Positions 46,039 through 55,469 of a stretch of DNA of 64,000 bases are shown in pieces. A program made the position numbers and the translations under genes. The DNA lies in the NCBI GenBank assembly GCA_963812885.1, contig CAWEWZ010000008.1, positions 186,001-250,000 on the forward strand, written 5' to 3'. This stretch comes from Bog-756 sp963812885 (GTDB taxonomy: Bacteria > Actinomycetota > Acidimicrobiia > Acidimicrobiales > RAAP-2). The notes below the pieces were generated by a model. The model was not told the DNA's origin and ran no database searches. It saw only the letters and a program-made list of their open reading frames with translations. How positions within the stretch are numbered: position 1 is the stretch's first letter; each line of letters opens with the position of its first letter.

Positions 46039-47256
46039 ATGTCGGAAGCAGTGCAGCCGTCCTCGGGCGACCCGATTCCCCAGGGGGCGGGCCGCGTCAA
46101 CCCGATGAGCATCGCCGGCGTCGGCGCTGTCACCGGCTACGGCTGGGGAGCGAAGCACCTGTGGGACGGGTTCCTCCTCGGCGAGAGCGCGGTCAAGCTG
46201 GTCAACGGTCTGGACGGGTACGTCGATGGCGGCCAGGCCTATCTCTCGCTGATCGCCGACGAAGGGGACCGGAACGACGGCCCCAGCCGGTTCATGCGGG
46301 CCGCCCGCTTCGCCGCTCGGGAGGCGATCACCGACGCACTCGAACGGGGGTGGAAGCCTGGCCCGGTCGTCGGACTGGTCCACAGTCTCGAAGCCGGAGA
46401 CATCGAGACGTGGAGCGAGTTCTACCGATCGGGAGAGAGCAGGGTCCGGCCGAAGAAATGGGTCAACATGTTGCCCTCGACGGTCATCTCCCAACTGATG
46501 AAGGAGAACGACTTCCACGGACCGACAATGTCCGTCTCGGCCATGTGCGCAAGCTCCAATGCGGCAATGATCACGGCGAAATCATGGCTCGACACGGGTA
46601 TCGCGTCGGACGTCATCCTGCTGGCCACCGATCTCTGCGGCGTGCCCCAGGTGCTCCGGGGATTCAGCGACCTCGGCGCCGCCATCCTCAGCATGCCGCC
46701 TCTCGAAGCCTGCCGTCCCTTCCAGGAGGGTAGCCGTGGCTTCGTGGGCGGAGAGGCCGCCGTCAGCATGGTCCTGACCCGGAAGCCGGCCGGTTCGTAC
46801 GCCACGGTTCTCGGCGGAGCGATGACCATGGACGCATCCAACCTGGTAGGTGTGGCCCCCGACCTCCAGGAGCTCTTCCGCTGCTTCCGCCTGGGACTGG
46901 CCACCTCGGGCGTCGATGCCGCCGAGGTCGCCTACATCAACGCCCATGGACCGGGGACGGGCCGAGGTGACGCCGCCGAGGCGGCCGTCCTCGACGAGAT
47001 CTTCCCGGATGCGGTCGGGATCTTCTCGGTGAAGCCGCTCACCGGACACTGCCAGTCGGCGGCGGCGGCCGTCGAGACCCTGGCCACCATCAATGCATTC
47101 CAGACCGGGTTCGTGCCCGCCCCACGTCAGGTGGCTCCCGGGCATCCCAAGCTGGTCGACGGGCGGACCCCTCGGGTGCCGGGGCTGATGGTCAAGTCAT
47201 CGATCGGGATGGGCGGCTACAACACCGTGGTGGTGATCGCCGAACCCGAGGGCTGA
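46039..47256 (+). CDS. Beta-ketoacyl synthase (KAS II-like) / thiolase-fold enzyme
   Basis: 405 aa from ATG 46039 (GAGGAG upstream). Thiolase fold with VSAMCASSNAAM (nucleophile Cys in the VDTACSS position), INAHGPGTGRGDAAEA (His) and FSVKPLTGHCQSAAAAVET (Lys and second His), so the Cys-His-His triad is complete. The first 30 residues carry no family signal. Condensing enzymes of this type elongate acyl chains on ACP; no ACP, KR or AT domain is nearby. Its place beside steroid genes is odd and may reflect a lipid-tailoring role. Confidence 0.82.
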   Translation: MSEAVQPSSGDPIPQGAGRVNPMSIAGVGAVTGYGWGAKHLWDGFLLGESAVKLVNGLDGYVDGGQAYLSLIADEGDRNDGPSRFMRAARFAAREAITDALERGWKPGPVVGLVHSLEAGDIETWSEFYRSGESRVRPKKWVNMLPSTVISQLMKENDFHGPTMSVSAMCASSNAAMITAKSWLDTGIASDVILLATDLCGVPQVLRGFSDLGAAILSMPPLEACRPFQEGSRGFVGGEAAVSMVLTRKPAGSYATVLGGAMTMDASNLVGVAPDLQELFRCFRLGLATSGVDAAEVAYINAHGPGTGRGDAAEAAVLDEIFPDAVGIFSVKPLTGHCQSAAAAVETLATINAFQTGFVPAPRQVAPGHPKLVDGRTPRVPGLMVKSSIGMGGYNTVVVIAEPEG

Positions 47257-47436
47257 CCGGGGGCGAGCCACCGGGCCGGACACCGGCCCGAAGGCCGCAG
47301 TGGCAAATCGGAGCCACGGCGGATCGACAACCGGGCCGAACGGGGGGCCAGGGCCCCGTTCCCGGGTTGCTGGCGCGGGCGCCGAGAACCCGTCGACTCC
47401 CGCCACGATCAGGGTCTTGACAAGGCGGATCAAGGC

Positions 47437-47464
47437 TAAAGCTCCGCTGCCGCCGCGCCGATAT
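47437..47464 (+). promoter_or_regulatory. Sigma-28/WhiG-like promoter of the GGDEF-EAL gene
   Basis: TAAA (47437-47440), 16 nt, GCCGATAT (47457-47464): one base from the TAAA-N15/16-GCCGATAA consensus known for FliA/WhiG sigma factors. The start codon follows 9 nt later, so the transcript would be leaderless or nearly so. A TTGACA at 47417 is too close to pair with this -10. Confidence 0.5.
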
Positions 47465-47473
47465 CTAGGGCCT

Positions 47474-50400
47474 ATGGCCACTGCGAGCAGCTTCGGTGAC
47501 CGGTCCTCGAAGGTCTCGTTCGATCGGATCGATCTCGAGGATTCACCGTTCGGCGACCGCGTCTTCGAATTGTCCGACGGCGTCGAGCTCGGGGCGAAGG
47601 AGCTCAGGTCGGTGACCTGGGTCTATGACGTGGCCAAGGACACCGTCATCTGGTCGTCGGCGATCGAGGAGCTCTTCGGCTTCGAGCAGGGCATCCGGGG
47701 CTTCTCCGTGACCAGGGACGACACGTTCGGCATCGACGGCGTCGTCTCCGGATCCGAACAGATCGTCGACCCGGAGTACTCGGCGGCCGAGACCCGGTTC
47801 GCCGACGGCACCGATACCGGCGAGCTTCTGCTGGCGCCGATCCTCGCTCCCGTCCGGGCCGGTGTGCCTCCGGCTGAGTTCGAGCTCCGCATGACCGTCA
47901 ACTGCCCCGACGGGGTGGATCACCATGTGGTGGTCCGGGCCTCGCCCATGGACGCTCCGAGCGATTGGGCGGCATCGTCCACCAACCGGACCATGCCCCT
48001 CTACGCCGGCGTCGTGGTCGATGTGACCGCCCAGCAGAGCTTCGAGCGGGAGCTCGGCGAGCTGGTGGATCGCTACCGCCTGCTCACCGAGGTCTCCCCC
48101 GACGTGGTGCTGGTCCACCAGAACGGATTGCTCGTCTATGGCAACCGTGCCACCGGGCGACTGATCGGCGCCGAGACGGAAGAGGAGTACGCCAAGGCGT
48201 TCACCAAGTACTACGGCCGACCCATCACCGACTTCATGCACCCCGGCGACGTCCCGGCCATGGCCCAACGCCTGTCCCAGCTCACCGAGCCGGGGCAGTT
48301 CTTCGAGCACGGCGAGGTCCGATGCGTGATCCCGGACGGGACGGCCATCGTCATGGAGGTCACCAGCGTCCGCACCACCTGGGCCGGGCAACCCGCGTAC
48401 CAGCTCATCGCCCGGGACATCTCCGAGCGCCGGGAGGCGGAAGCGGCCAACCGCTACCGGGCCAGCCTGGTGGCCCACGTCTCCGACGCCATCATCGGTA
48501 TCGGCGCCGAAGGGAAGATCGAGAGCTGGAACGAGGCGGCCCAGGCCATCTACGGATGGAAGGAAGATGAAGTCGCCGGCATGTCGATCAGTGCCGTGGT
48601 CACCGCCAACCGCACCGACAGCGCCGCCGTCCTCGAGCGCGGACGGAGGATCCATCGCCGCAAGGACGGTTCGGAGGTCGAGGTCCTGGTGGCCATCGAC
48701 CCCCTCATCGACGACGACACCCAGCCGTCGGGCTGGGTCGTGGTGTGCACCGAGCTGACCGATGCACGCCAGGCCGAGGCCGGCCGGCGGGCGGCCGAGG
48801 AGCGGTACGAGGCGGTGGTGGCCTCGCTGAGCGAGGGCATCGTGCTCTTCGACGAGTTCGGCAACGTCAACGCCCACAACGAGGCGGCCAGCCGGATCCT
48901 CGGCGACCGCCTGGAGTCGGGCAACGGACATCAGATCTTCACCGGCGCCTCCATCGCCATCGAGGCCAACGGACATCCCCTGTCCGCCGAGATGTTCCCC
49001 CACGCCCGGACGTTGGCCACCGGCGAGTCCGAGGACGATGTCGTGATCGGTGTCACCGACGCCGGGGGCAAGCGTCAGTGGCTCTCCCTGAGCTCGCGGC
49101 TGCTGTCCGGTGCCGGCCAGGTCGACGTCCCCATGGTGGTGTGCTCGTTCACCGACGTCACCGACCGCAAGGCAGCCGAGGCCCAGCTCCACTGGCTCGC
49201 CTATCACGACTCGCTGACCGGTCTGGGCAACCGCTCGCTGTTCAGCGACGAGCTCGAGCGCGAGCTGATGGTGTCCCTGCAACGGGGGACCAACCTGGCC
49301 GTCCTGTTCATCGACCTCGACCGCTTCAAGCTGGTCAACGACTCGTTCGGCCACGCCAGCGGCGACGAGGTCCTGCTGGCCCTGGCCCAGCGGTTCAAGT
49401 CGGCGGTGCGCGGTGGTGACGTGGTCAGCCGGTTCTCGGGCGACGAGTTCGTCGTGCTGTGCCGCAACGTCCACGACGTCAACGTCGCCGTCAGTCTGGC
49501 CACCGAGTACTCGAGGCTGCTGGCCGAGCCGGTGCAGCTGTCGACCGGCCGCAACGTGGTGGTCACCTGCAGCGTCGGCGTGTCGTTCGTCATGCGGGGC
49601 CGCCAGACGGCCCAGGACATCCTGCAACAGGCCGACGTGGCCATGTTCCAGGCCAAGAACAAGGGCCGGTCGCGGGTCGAGGTGTTCGACGAGTCGCTGC
49701 GGGCCAAGTCGGTCGCCCGACTCGAGATCTACGACGATCTGCGCCACTCCATCGACCACAACGAGCTGGCCGTCCACTACCAGCCGATCGCCTCGGTGGG
49801 CGACGACCGCATCGTGGCCATGGAAGCGCTGGTCCGGTGGCACCACCCGTCCCGGGGCCTGCTCGGGCCGATGGAATTCATCCCCTTCGCCGAGGAGACC
49901 GATCTCATCTTCTCGCTCGGCCGATGGGTGCTCCGCGAGGCGTGCCAGACCATGGCCACCTGGCGGCGCGAGCTGCCCGGCGCCGAGAACGCCTACATCA
50001 CCGTGAACCTCTCGGCCCACCAGCTCAGTGATCCCGAGCTGCTGGACTCCATCGAGTCGGCGCTGACCGATTCGGGTCTGCCCGCCGAGGCACTGGTGAT
50101 GGAAGTCACCGAGAGCATGCTGATGAGCGACACCTCGGCGTCGATCGCCATGCTGGGCGGCATCCACGAGATGGGCGTCGGCCTGGCCATCGACGACTTC
50201 GGCACCGGCTACTCCTCGCTGGCCCAACTCAAGCGGTTCCCGGTCAAGATCCTCAAGATCGACAAGTCCTTCGTCGACGGGTTGGGCACCTTCGAGAACG
50301 ACGAGGCCATCGTCGCCGCCATCGTCCAGTTGAGCAAGGCGCTCGGCCTGGTGGTGCTGGCCGAAGGGGTGGAGACGCCGATCCAGCTGCAACGGGTGGC

Positions 50401-50512
50401 CGAACTGGGATGCGATCTCTACCAGGGCTACCTGATGTCCCGCCCCACCCGGGCGGACAGGGTCGACTTCAACAAGCACGTCTCGGTCGAGCCCTCCTAC
50501 GACGCCGGCTGA
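47474..50512 (+). CDS. PAS-GGDEF-EAL c-di-GMP turnover protein
   Basis: 1012 aa, soluble. Several N-terminal PAS-like sensor domains (about 45-570; for example TWVYDVAKDTVIWSSAIEEL, IGAEGKIESWNEAAQAIYGW) are followed by GGDEF (~575-740): LDRFKLVNDSFGHASGDEVL, RFSGDEF active site (SGDEF is a functional variant) and an RGGD inhibitory site five residues before it. EAL (~750-1000) has MEALVRWHHP, NLSAHQL, MEVTESML, IDDFGTGYSSL, LKIDKSFV and AEGVET, all intact. Both synthase and phosphodiesterase activities are predicted. ATG 47474 chosen from the promoter position; the frame upstream is family-free. Likely switches motile and surface-attached states, matching the polysaccharide locus in the window. 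Confidence 0.9.
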   Translation: MATASSFGDRSSKVSFDRIDLEDSPFGDRVFELSDGVELGAKELRSVTWVYDVAKDTVIWSSAIEELFGFEQGIRGFSVTRDDTFGIDGVVSGSEQIVDPEYSAAETRFADGTDTGELLLAPILAPVRAGVPPAEFELRMTVNCPDGVDHHVVVRASPMDAPSDWAASSTNRTMPLYAGVVVDVTAQQSFERELGELVDRYRLLTEVSPDVVLVHQNGLLVYGNRATGRLIGAETEEEYAKAFTKYYGRPITDFMHPGDVPAMAQRLSQLTEPGQFFEHGEVRCVIPDGTAIVMEVTSVRTTWAGQPAYQLIARDISERREAEAANRYRASLVAHVSDAIIGIGAEGKIESWNEAAQAIYGWKEDEVAGMSISAVVTANRTDSAAVLERGRRIHRRKDGSEVEVLVAIDPLIDDDTQPSGWVVVCTELTDARQAEAGRRAAEERYEAVVASLSEGIVLFDEFGNVNAHNEAASRILGDRLESGNGHQIFTGASIAIEANGHPLSAEMFPHARTLATGESEDDVVIGVTDAGGKRQWLSLSSRLLSGAGQVDVPMVVCSFTDVTDRKAAEAQLHWLAYHDSLTGLGNRSLFSDELERELMVSLQRGTNLAVLFIDLDRFKLVNDSFGHASGDEVLLALAQRFKSAVRGGDVVSRFSGDEFVVLCRNVHDVNVAVSLATEYSRLLAEPVQLSTGRNVVVTCSVGVSFVMRGRQTAQDILQQADVAMFQAKNKGRSRVEVFDESLRAKSVARLEIYDDLRHSIDHNELAVHYQPIASVGDDRIVAMEALVRWHHPSRGLLGPMEFIPFAEETDLIFSLGRWVLREACQTMATWRRELPGAENAYITVNLSAHQLSDPELLDSIESALTDSGLPAEALVMEVTESMLMSDTSASIAMLGGIHEMGVGLAIDDFGTGYSSLAQLKRFPVKILKIDKSFVDGLGTFENDEAIVAAIVQLSKALGLVVLAEGVETPIQLQRVAELGCDLYQGYLMSRPTRADRVDFNKHVSVEPSYDAG

Positions 50513-50520
50513 CCGGAACG

Positions 50521-50541
50521 GCCGCGGCTCGAGGCCGCGGC
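50521..50541 (+). terminator. GC-rich hairpin after the GGDEF-EAL gene
   Basis: GCCGCGGCTC pairs with GAGGCCGCGGC (one bulge) nine bases after the stop. No U-tract follows, as is common for actinobacterial terminators. Confidence 0.4.
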
Positions 50542-50665
50542 ACTTCACCTCGGGCCGGCCATCGGCCAGCTCGCCGTAGAGCTGATGGAGGGCTTCGGCG
50601 TCCTCGGTGCCGACGGGACGTATCCGGGGACCGTCGGTGGGAACAGTCGAACGTTCCGGCGCCAC
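50542..50665 (-). pseudogene. Possible GNAT N-terminal remnant
   Basis: A minus-strand frame from ATG 50665 reads GPRIRPVGTEDAEALHQLYGEL, like the first strand and helix of a GNAT acetyltransferase, then loses all family sequence at the hairpin. The rest of the open frame is antisense to the GGDEF-EAL gene. Too short for certainty. Confidence 0.25.
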
Positions 50666-50743
50666 CGCCCGAGCATGTTCCGCACCGATCCGGTGGTCAA
50701 CCGACTCCCGAGGGTCGATCGCCGTTCCGCCGGGCCCCCGGTC

Positions 50744-51950
50744 CTACCCCAGGCGCTCGATGATGGTGGCGTTGGCCTGGCCCCCGCCCTCGCACATGGT
50801 CTGGAGCCCGTAGCGGGCCCCGGTGCGCTCCATCTCGTTGAGCAGGGTGGCCAGCAGCCGGGCCCCCGATGCCCCCGTCGGATGCCCGATGGCGATGGCC
50901 CCGCCGTTGACGTTGACCTTCTCCATGTCGGGGTGATGTTCCTTCTCCCACGCCAGCACCACCGAGGCGAACGCCTCGTTGATCTCGATGAGGTCGATGT
51001 CCTCGAGAGCGAGCTTGGCCTTGGCCAGCACCAGGGTGGTGGCCGGGATGGGTGCCGTCAGCATGATGACCGGGTCGTTGGCCGCCACCGCGAAGGTGTG
51101 GAACCGTGCCCTCGGCCGCAGGCCCGAGTTGGCCGGCCTTCTCCTCCGACATGATCAGTGCCGCCGCCGCCCCGTCGGAGATCTGTGACGAGCTGGCCGC
51201 GGTGATCAGTCCGTTCTCGACGAAGCAGGGAGGGAGCGAGGCCAACTTCTCGTAGGTCGAGCCGGCCCGCACCCCTTCGTCGACGGTCAGCGGGCCCTCG
51301 CCGGCGGGATCCCCTTCGTCGGTCCCCGCACGGGCGATCTTGTCCTCCACCCGGGCCCGACGGGTGGCCAACGGCACGATCTCGTTGTCGAAGCGGCCTT
51401 CGGCGATGGCCCGCGCCGCCCGCTCGTGGGAGCGGAGGGAGAAGCGGTCCATCTCCTCGCGGTCGATCCCCCACCGGGAGGCGATCTCCTCGGCGCTCAG
51501 ACCCTGATGGATGAAGTCGAACCGTTCGTGGACCACGGGCCCGTAGGCGTCCCCGGGTCCGTGGTCGGTGGTCGACCCGATGGGGACCCGGCTCATGGCC
51601 TCCACGCCACCGCCGATGACCACATCCATGGCCCCGGCCATGACCGCCTGGGCGGCGAAGTGGACCGCCTGCTGTGCCGAACCGCACTGGCGATCGACCG
51701 TGGTCCCGGGCACGGTGTCAGGGAAGCCGGCGGCCAGCGCCGCGTTCCGCCCGATGTTCATGGCCTGCTCGCCGACGGTCATCGTGCAGCCGTAGACCAC
51801 GTCCTCGACCAGAGCCGGGTCCAGATCGTTGCGCTCGATGAGAGCGCGCAGGGGCTGGGCGGCCAGATCGACGGCGTGCCAGCCCGACAACCTGCCGTTC
51901 TTCTTGCCCACCGGGGTCCGGACCACATCGACGATCACTGCGTTCGGCAT
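50744..51950 (-). CDS. fadA6: Acetyl-CoA acetyltransferase (FadA6-like thiolase, frameshifted)
   Basis: About 402 aa joined, from ATG 51950 (GAAGG upstream). VPGTTVDRQCGSAQQAVHFA holds the nucleophile Cys; near 51117 a one-base shift in GGGCC moves to the frame with LRPRARFHTFAVAANDPVIM, IEINEAFASVVLAW, NVNGGAIAIGHPTGASGARL (His) and LQTMCEGGGQANATII (second Cys). The order and several strings match mycobacterial FadA6, the thiolase of steroid C/D-ring breakdown. Orthology to FadA6 rather than another thiolase is inferred from context and remembered sequence. Confidence 0.82.
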
Positions 51951-52045
51951 GCCTTCATTGTTGCCCATCGGCTGCGGTGGCCGGAAATCACCGGCGTCAG
52001 CGGGGATCACCGGAGATCACCGGAGCATTCGATGGCCGATACCGG

Positions 52046-52091
52046 GGCCCGGCCGGATCCCCAGGCCCGGCCGGATCCCCAGGCCCGGCCC
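52046..52091. repeat. 18-bp tandem repeat (2.5 copies)
   Basis: GGCCCGGCCGGATCCCCA at 52046-52063 and 52064-52081, plus a partial third copy. It lies in the region between the divergent fadA6 and the DinB/MDMPI-type gene. Confidence 0.85.
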
Positions 52092-52163
52092 CGCCCCCCG
52101 GCTCCGCCCCCAATCGACGCCTACCATGGCCACCGGCGCCCCGGATAGGTGAAGGAGGGCACG

Positions 52164-52222
52164 AGCACGAGGGGCCCGAGGGCACAGCACGAGGGGCCCG
52201 AGGGCAGAGCACGAGGGCAACG
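52164..52222. repeat. 22-bp tandem repeat (~2.6 copies)
   Basis: Units starting AGCACGAGGGGCCCGAGGG at 52164, 52186 and (partial) 52208, just before the SD of the next gene. May set the leader length of that mRNA. Confidence 0.8.
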
Positions 52223-52250
52223 AGCCTCGAGGGACAGAGGAGGACACGGC

Positions 52251-53091
52251 ATGCAGCTCACACCGCGCTATGGGGAACGCACGCTGATCACCTTCGACCT
52301 CCCCGTCGGCGACCCGTCCGTCCCCACCCTGCGGCAACGGCGGCGGCTGGCCGAGCTGTTGGCCGGCCTCGACGAACGGCAGTGGTCCACGGACAGCCGG
52401 TGCGAGGGATGGGCGGTGCGGGACGTGGTCGCCCACCTGGTCGGCACCAACCGGTTCTGGACCTACTCGATCAGCTCGGGGCTGGCCGGCGAGCCCACCC
52501 GGGTCCTCACCTCGTTCGATCCGGTGGCCACCCCGAAGGCGATGGTGGAGTCGATGTCGGCGCAGACTCCGGCCGAGCTGCTGGCCCAATTCAACGAGTC
52601 CAACGACGCCCTGGCCGAGGCCATCGGCGCCCTCGAGCCCGACCAGTGGTCCACGCTGGCCGAAGCGCCCCCGGGCCACCTGGCTCTCGATGCCGTCGTG
52701 TTCCACGCGCTGTGGGACGGGTGGGTACACGAACGCGACGTGATGCTGCCCCTGGGCATGGAACCTGCCGCTCGAGGTGGACGAGCTGACCGGGACCCTG
52801 CTCTACGTCTCCGCCCTGGGTCCGGCCATCCTGGCCAGCCAGGGATCGGGCCGGACAGGCACCTTGGCCGTGGCGGCAACGGCTTCCGTGCCCCATTTCG
52901 TGGTCGAGGTCGGCCCCGCCGTCGTCGTCCGCCGCGGCCCGGCAGCCGACGGGACCGCCACCTTGGCCGGAGACGCGGTCGACCTCATCGAGTCGTTGAG
53001 CTACCGGGGCCCGCCCCCCGAGATAGCGGCGGCGGACCGCTGGATGGTGGACGGGCTCGGCCGGGCCTTCGGCGTGGCCTCGGGGACCTGA
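52251..53091 (+). CDS. Maleylpyruvate isomerase/mycothiol-dependent family protein (frameshifted)
   Basis: About 280 aa joined, from ATG 52251 (GAGGAGGA upstream). DinB/MDMPI four-helix bundle: LRQRRRLAELLAGLDERQW, RCEGWAVRDVVAHLVGTNRFW (metal His), HALWDGWVHERDVMLPLG. Near 52762 the frame changes and the second domain follows (LEVDELTGTLLYVSALGP to FGVASGT). The family uses thiol cofactors such as mycothiol, pointing to an actinobacterial host. Function here unknown; it lies between fadA6 and the fadE pair. Confidence 0.75.
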
Positions 53092-53196
53092 CCCGTCGGA
53101 CCGGGCCTGACCGGCGCGACGGGCGGCAAGCCGACCGGCGCCGGCGGACACCGGCGGCTCGGGCCCCGCTCCCGGGGGAGCCGGCAGGACCGCACC

Positions 53197-53212
53197 TAAG
53201 ATGCTGCGACCA
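53197..53212 (+). promoter_or_regulatory. -10 box of the fadE pair (leaderless start)
   Basis: TAAGAT at 53197-53202, nine bases before ATG 53212. The spacing would place the transcript start at the start codon. Confidence 0.4.
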
Positions 53213-54391
53213 TGGACCTGCCGATGGACCTGCGATTCACCCCGGCCCAGGAGGCCTTCCGGGCCGAGGCCCGCTCCTGGCTGGCCGCCCACGTCCCCCC
53301 GCCCCGGAGCCTCCCGTCGCTGGACACGGCCGACGGGTTCGAGGCCCACCGGGAGTGGGAGCGGACCATGTTCGCCGACCGCTGGTCGGTGGTGTCGTGG
53401 CCCGAGGAGTACGGCGGGCGCGGGGTGGGCATCATCGAATGGCTCATCTTCGAGGAGGAGTACTGGCGGGCGGCAGGCGCCGCTGCGGGTGAGCCAGAAC
53501 GGGATCTTCCTGCTGGCGCCGACCATGTTCGAGTTCGGGACCGGCGAGCAGAAGGAACGCTTCCTCCCGGCCATGGCCTCGGCCGGTGAGGTCTGGTGCC
53601 AGGGGTGGTCGGAACCCGATGCCGGCAGCGACCTGGCCGGCATCCGGAGCCGGGCCGTCCGGTCGGCCGCCGACGACGGCTGGCTGCTCTCGGGCCAGAA
53701 GACGTGGGCGTCGCGGGGCGCATTCGCCCACTGGTGCTTCGGCCTCTTCCGCACCGATCCCGATGCCGAGCGCCACCGCGGGCTCAGCTACTTCCTCATC
53801 GACATGGGCACCCCCGGGGTGACCGTCCGCCCCATCCCCCAGCTCGACGGGGAGACCGGCTTCGCCGAGATCTTCTTCGAGGACGTGTTCGTACCCGACG
53901 ACCTGGTGCTCGGCGAGGTGGGCCAGGGATGGAGCGTGGCCATGGCCACCGCCGGTTCGGAGCGGGGACTCAGCCTGCGCAGCCCGGCCCGCTACTCGGA
54001 GGCCGCCGCCCGACTGGTGGCCCTGTACGCCGAGCGCTCGGCGGTCGACCCGGCAGGCGCGGCCCGGAGTGCGGACGCCGTCGCCCAGGCCTGGATGGAT
54101 GCCGAGGCCTACCGGCTGAACACGCTGTGGACGGCCACCCGGGTCGTGGACGGTGGTTCCGTCGGCCCCGAGGCCAGTGCCAACAAGATCCACTGGTCCG
54201 AGACCGACCTGGCCATCCACCGGGCGGCCCTCGCCCTGCTCGGCCCCGAGGCCGAGCTCCACGGCGACGGCATCGACGCGGCGTGGCTGGACGGCTATCT
54301 GTTCGCCCTGGCCGGCCCCATCTACGCCGGCACCAACGAGATCCAACGGAACGTCGTGGCCGAGCGCATGCTCGGGCTGCCGCGGGGCTGA
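53212..54391 (+). CDS. Acyl-CoA dehydrogenase, first of a pair (frameshifted)
   Basis: About 393 aa joined. ATG 53212 fits the -10 box; ATG 53224 gives the usual family start MDLRFTPAQEAFR. N-terminal helices, then a shift near 53471 (extra G) into PLRVSQNGIFLLAPTMFEFG. GEVWCQGWSEPDAGSDLAGI and WLLSGQKTWASRGAFAHWCF form the FAD/substrate strand domain; IYAGTNEIQRNVVAERMLGL is the C-terminal signature. Steroid-pathway enzymes of this type are often heteromeric with a neighbouring FadE, and the next gene starts 16 nt on. Which ring or side-chain acyl-CoA it oxidises cannot be told. Confidence 0.85.
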
Positions 54392-54407
54392 AGGAAGGCA
54401 AACGAGG

Positions 54408-55469
54408 ATGCGGTTCGCCTTCACCGACCAGCAGACCGAGTTCCGCGACGCGGTGCGCCAGGTCCTGGCCAAGGAGTGCACGGCCGATGATCTGCGGGCC
54501 GCCTACCAAGCGCCCCGGGCGCGGAGCCCGCGGTGGACGGTGCTGTCCGAGATGGGCGTGGTCGGCCTCTCGGTGCCGGAGGAACACGGCGGTCTGGGGC
54601 TCGGACTCCTCGACCTGGTGCTCCTCCTCGAGGAGTCGGGGCGGGTGGCCCTCCCCGAGCCCCTGGTCGAGTCGACGGCGCTGGCCGCACCGCTCCTGGA
54701 CGAGCTCGGCGGTGGGGCGGCGTGGCTGGAGGGCATCGGCTCCGGATCGGTGGCCGCCGCCGTGGCCGAGCCGTCCGCCCCGCCGTCGGCCGGGCCGTCG
54801 GCTGGGACCCGGCCGGTGGCCGGAGCCGACGGTGCCGATCTGCTCATCCTCTTCGCTCCCGGTGACGACTCCGGCAATGGCGACGGCCCCGAGGTCCACC
54901 TGGTGGGGTCCGACCAGGTGACGGTGACCCCGGTCCCCTCCCTCGATCCCACCCGTCGGCTGGGCGTCCCGACCTGGACGCCCACCCCCGACACCCGGCT
55001 GGCATCGGGAGCGGCCGCCGATTCGGCCATCCGGCGGACGCAGGACCGGGCGGCGGTGGCCACCGCCGCCCAACTGCTCGGGCTCAGCGAACGGATGATC
55101 ACCATGGCCGCCGAGTACGCCAAGGCCCGCCATCAATTCGGCAAACCGATCGGGAGCTTCCAGGCCGTCAAGCACCTGTTGGCCGGCGCCCAGGTCAAGC
55201 TCGAGTTCGCCCGGCCGGTGGTCTACGCCGCGGCCTGGTCGCTCGACGAAGGCGAGCGCACCGGCTCGAGATCGGCCTCGACGGCCAAGGCCTACGCCTC
55301 GGATGCGGCCACCGAAGCGGCCCGGGTGGCCCTGCAGGTCCACGGGGCCATCGGCTACACCTGGGAGTGCGATCTCCACCTGTTCTTGAAGCGGGCGTGG
55401 GCGCTGGCCGAGGCATGGGGATCGGCCGCCGACCACCGTCAGCGGGTCCTGGACTCGCTCACCGCCTGA
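54408..55469 (+). CDS. Acyl-CoA dehydrogenase, second of a pair
   Basis: 353 aa from ATG 54408 (GAGG close upstream). RFAFTDQQTEFRDAVRQVLA, VVGLSVPEEHGGLGLGLLDL, then a shortened and Ala/Ser-rich middle domain; AEYAKARHQFGKPIGSFQAV and LQVHGAIGYTWECDLHLFLKRA (quoted in part) at the C-terminus, where the E in the YTWE motif aligns with the family's active-site region. Shorter than its neighbour and typical of the small partner of heteromeric FadE complexes (as FadE28/29 or FadE31/32). Confidence 0.85.
   Translation: MRFAFTDQQTEFRDAVRQVLAKECTADDLRAAYQAPRARSPRWTVLSEMGVVGLSVPEEHGGLGLGLLDLVLLLEESGRVALPEPLVESTALAAPLLDELGGGAAWLEGIGSGSVAAAVAEPSAPPSAGPSAGTRPVAGADGADLLILFAPGDDSGNGDGPEVHLVGSDQVTVTPVPSLDPTRRLGVPTWTPTPDTRLASGAAADSAIRRTQDRAAVATAAQLLGLSERMITMAAEYAKARHQFGKPIGSFQAVKHLLAGAQVKLEFARPVVYAAAWSLDEGERTGSRSASTAKAYASDAATEAARVALQVHGAIGYTWECDLHLFLKRAWALAEAWGSAADHRQRVLDSLTA

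Noticed and set aside
45498..46133. 211-codon minus-strand ORF in the promoter region before the ketoacyl synthase
   Set aside because: It overlaps two coding genes in antisense and has no family signature.
47417..47442. Housekeeping promoter TTGACA plus TAAAGC before the GGDEF-EAL gene
   Set aside because: The 14-bp spacing is too short, and the sigma-28-like match is stronger.
47543..50665. 1040-aa minus-strand ORF opposite the GGDEF-EAL gene
   Set aside because: Its frame is the antisense shadow of a high-GC gene; only the first ~40 codons, outside that gene, show any family signal.
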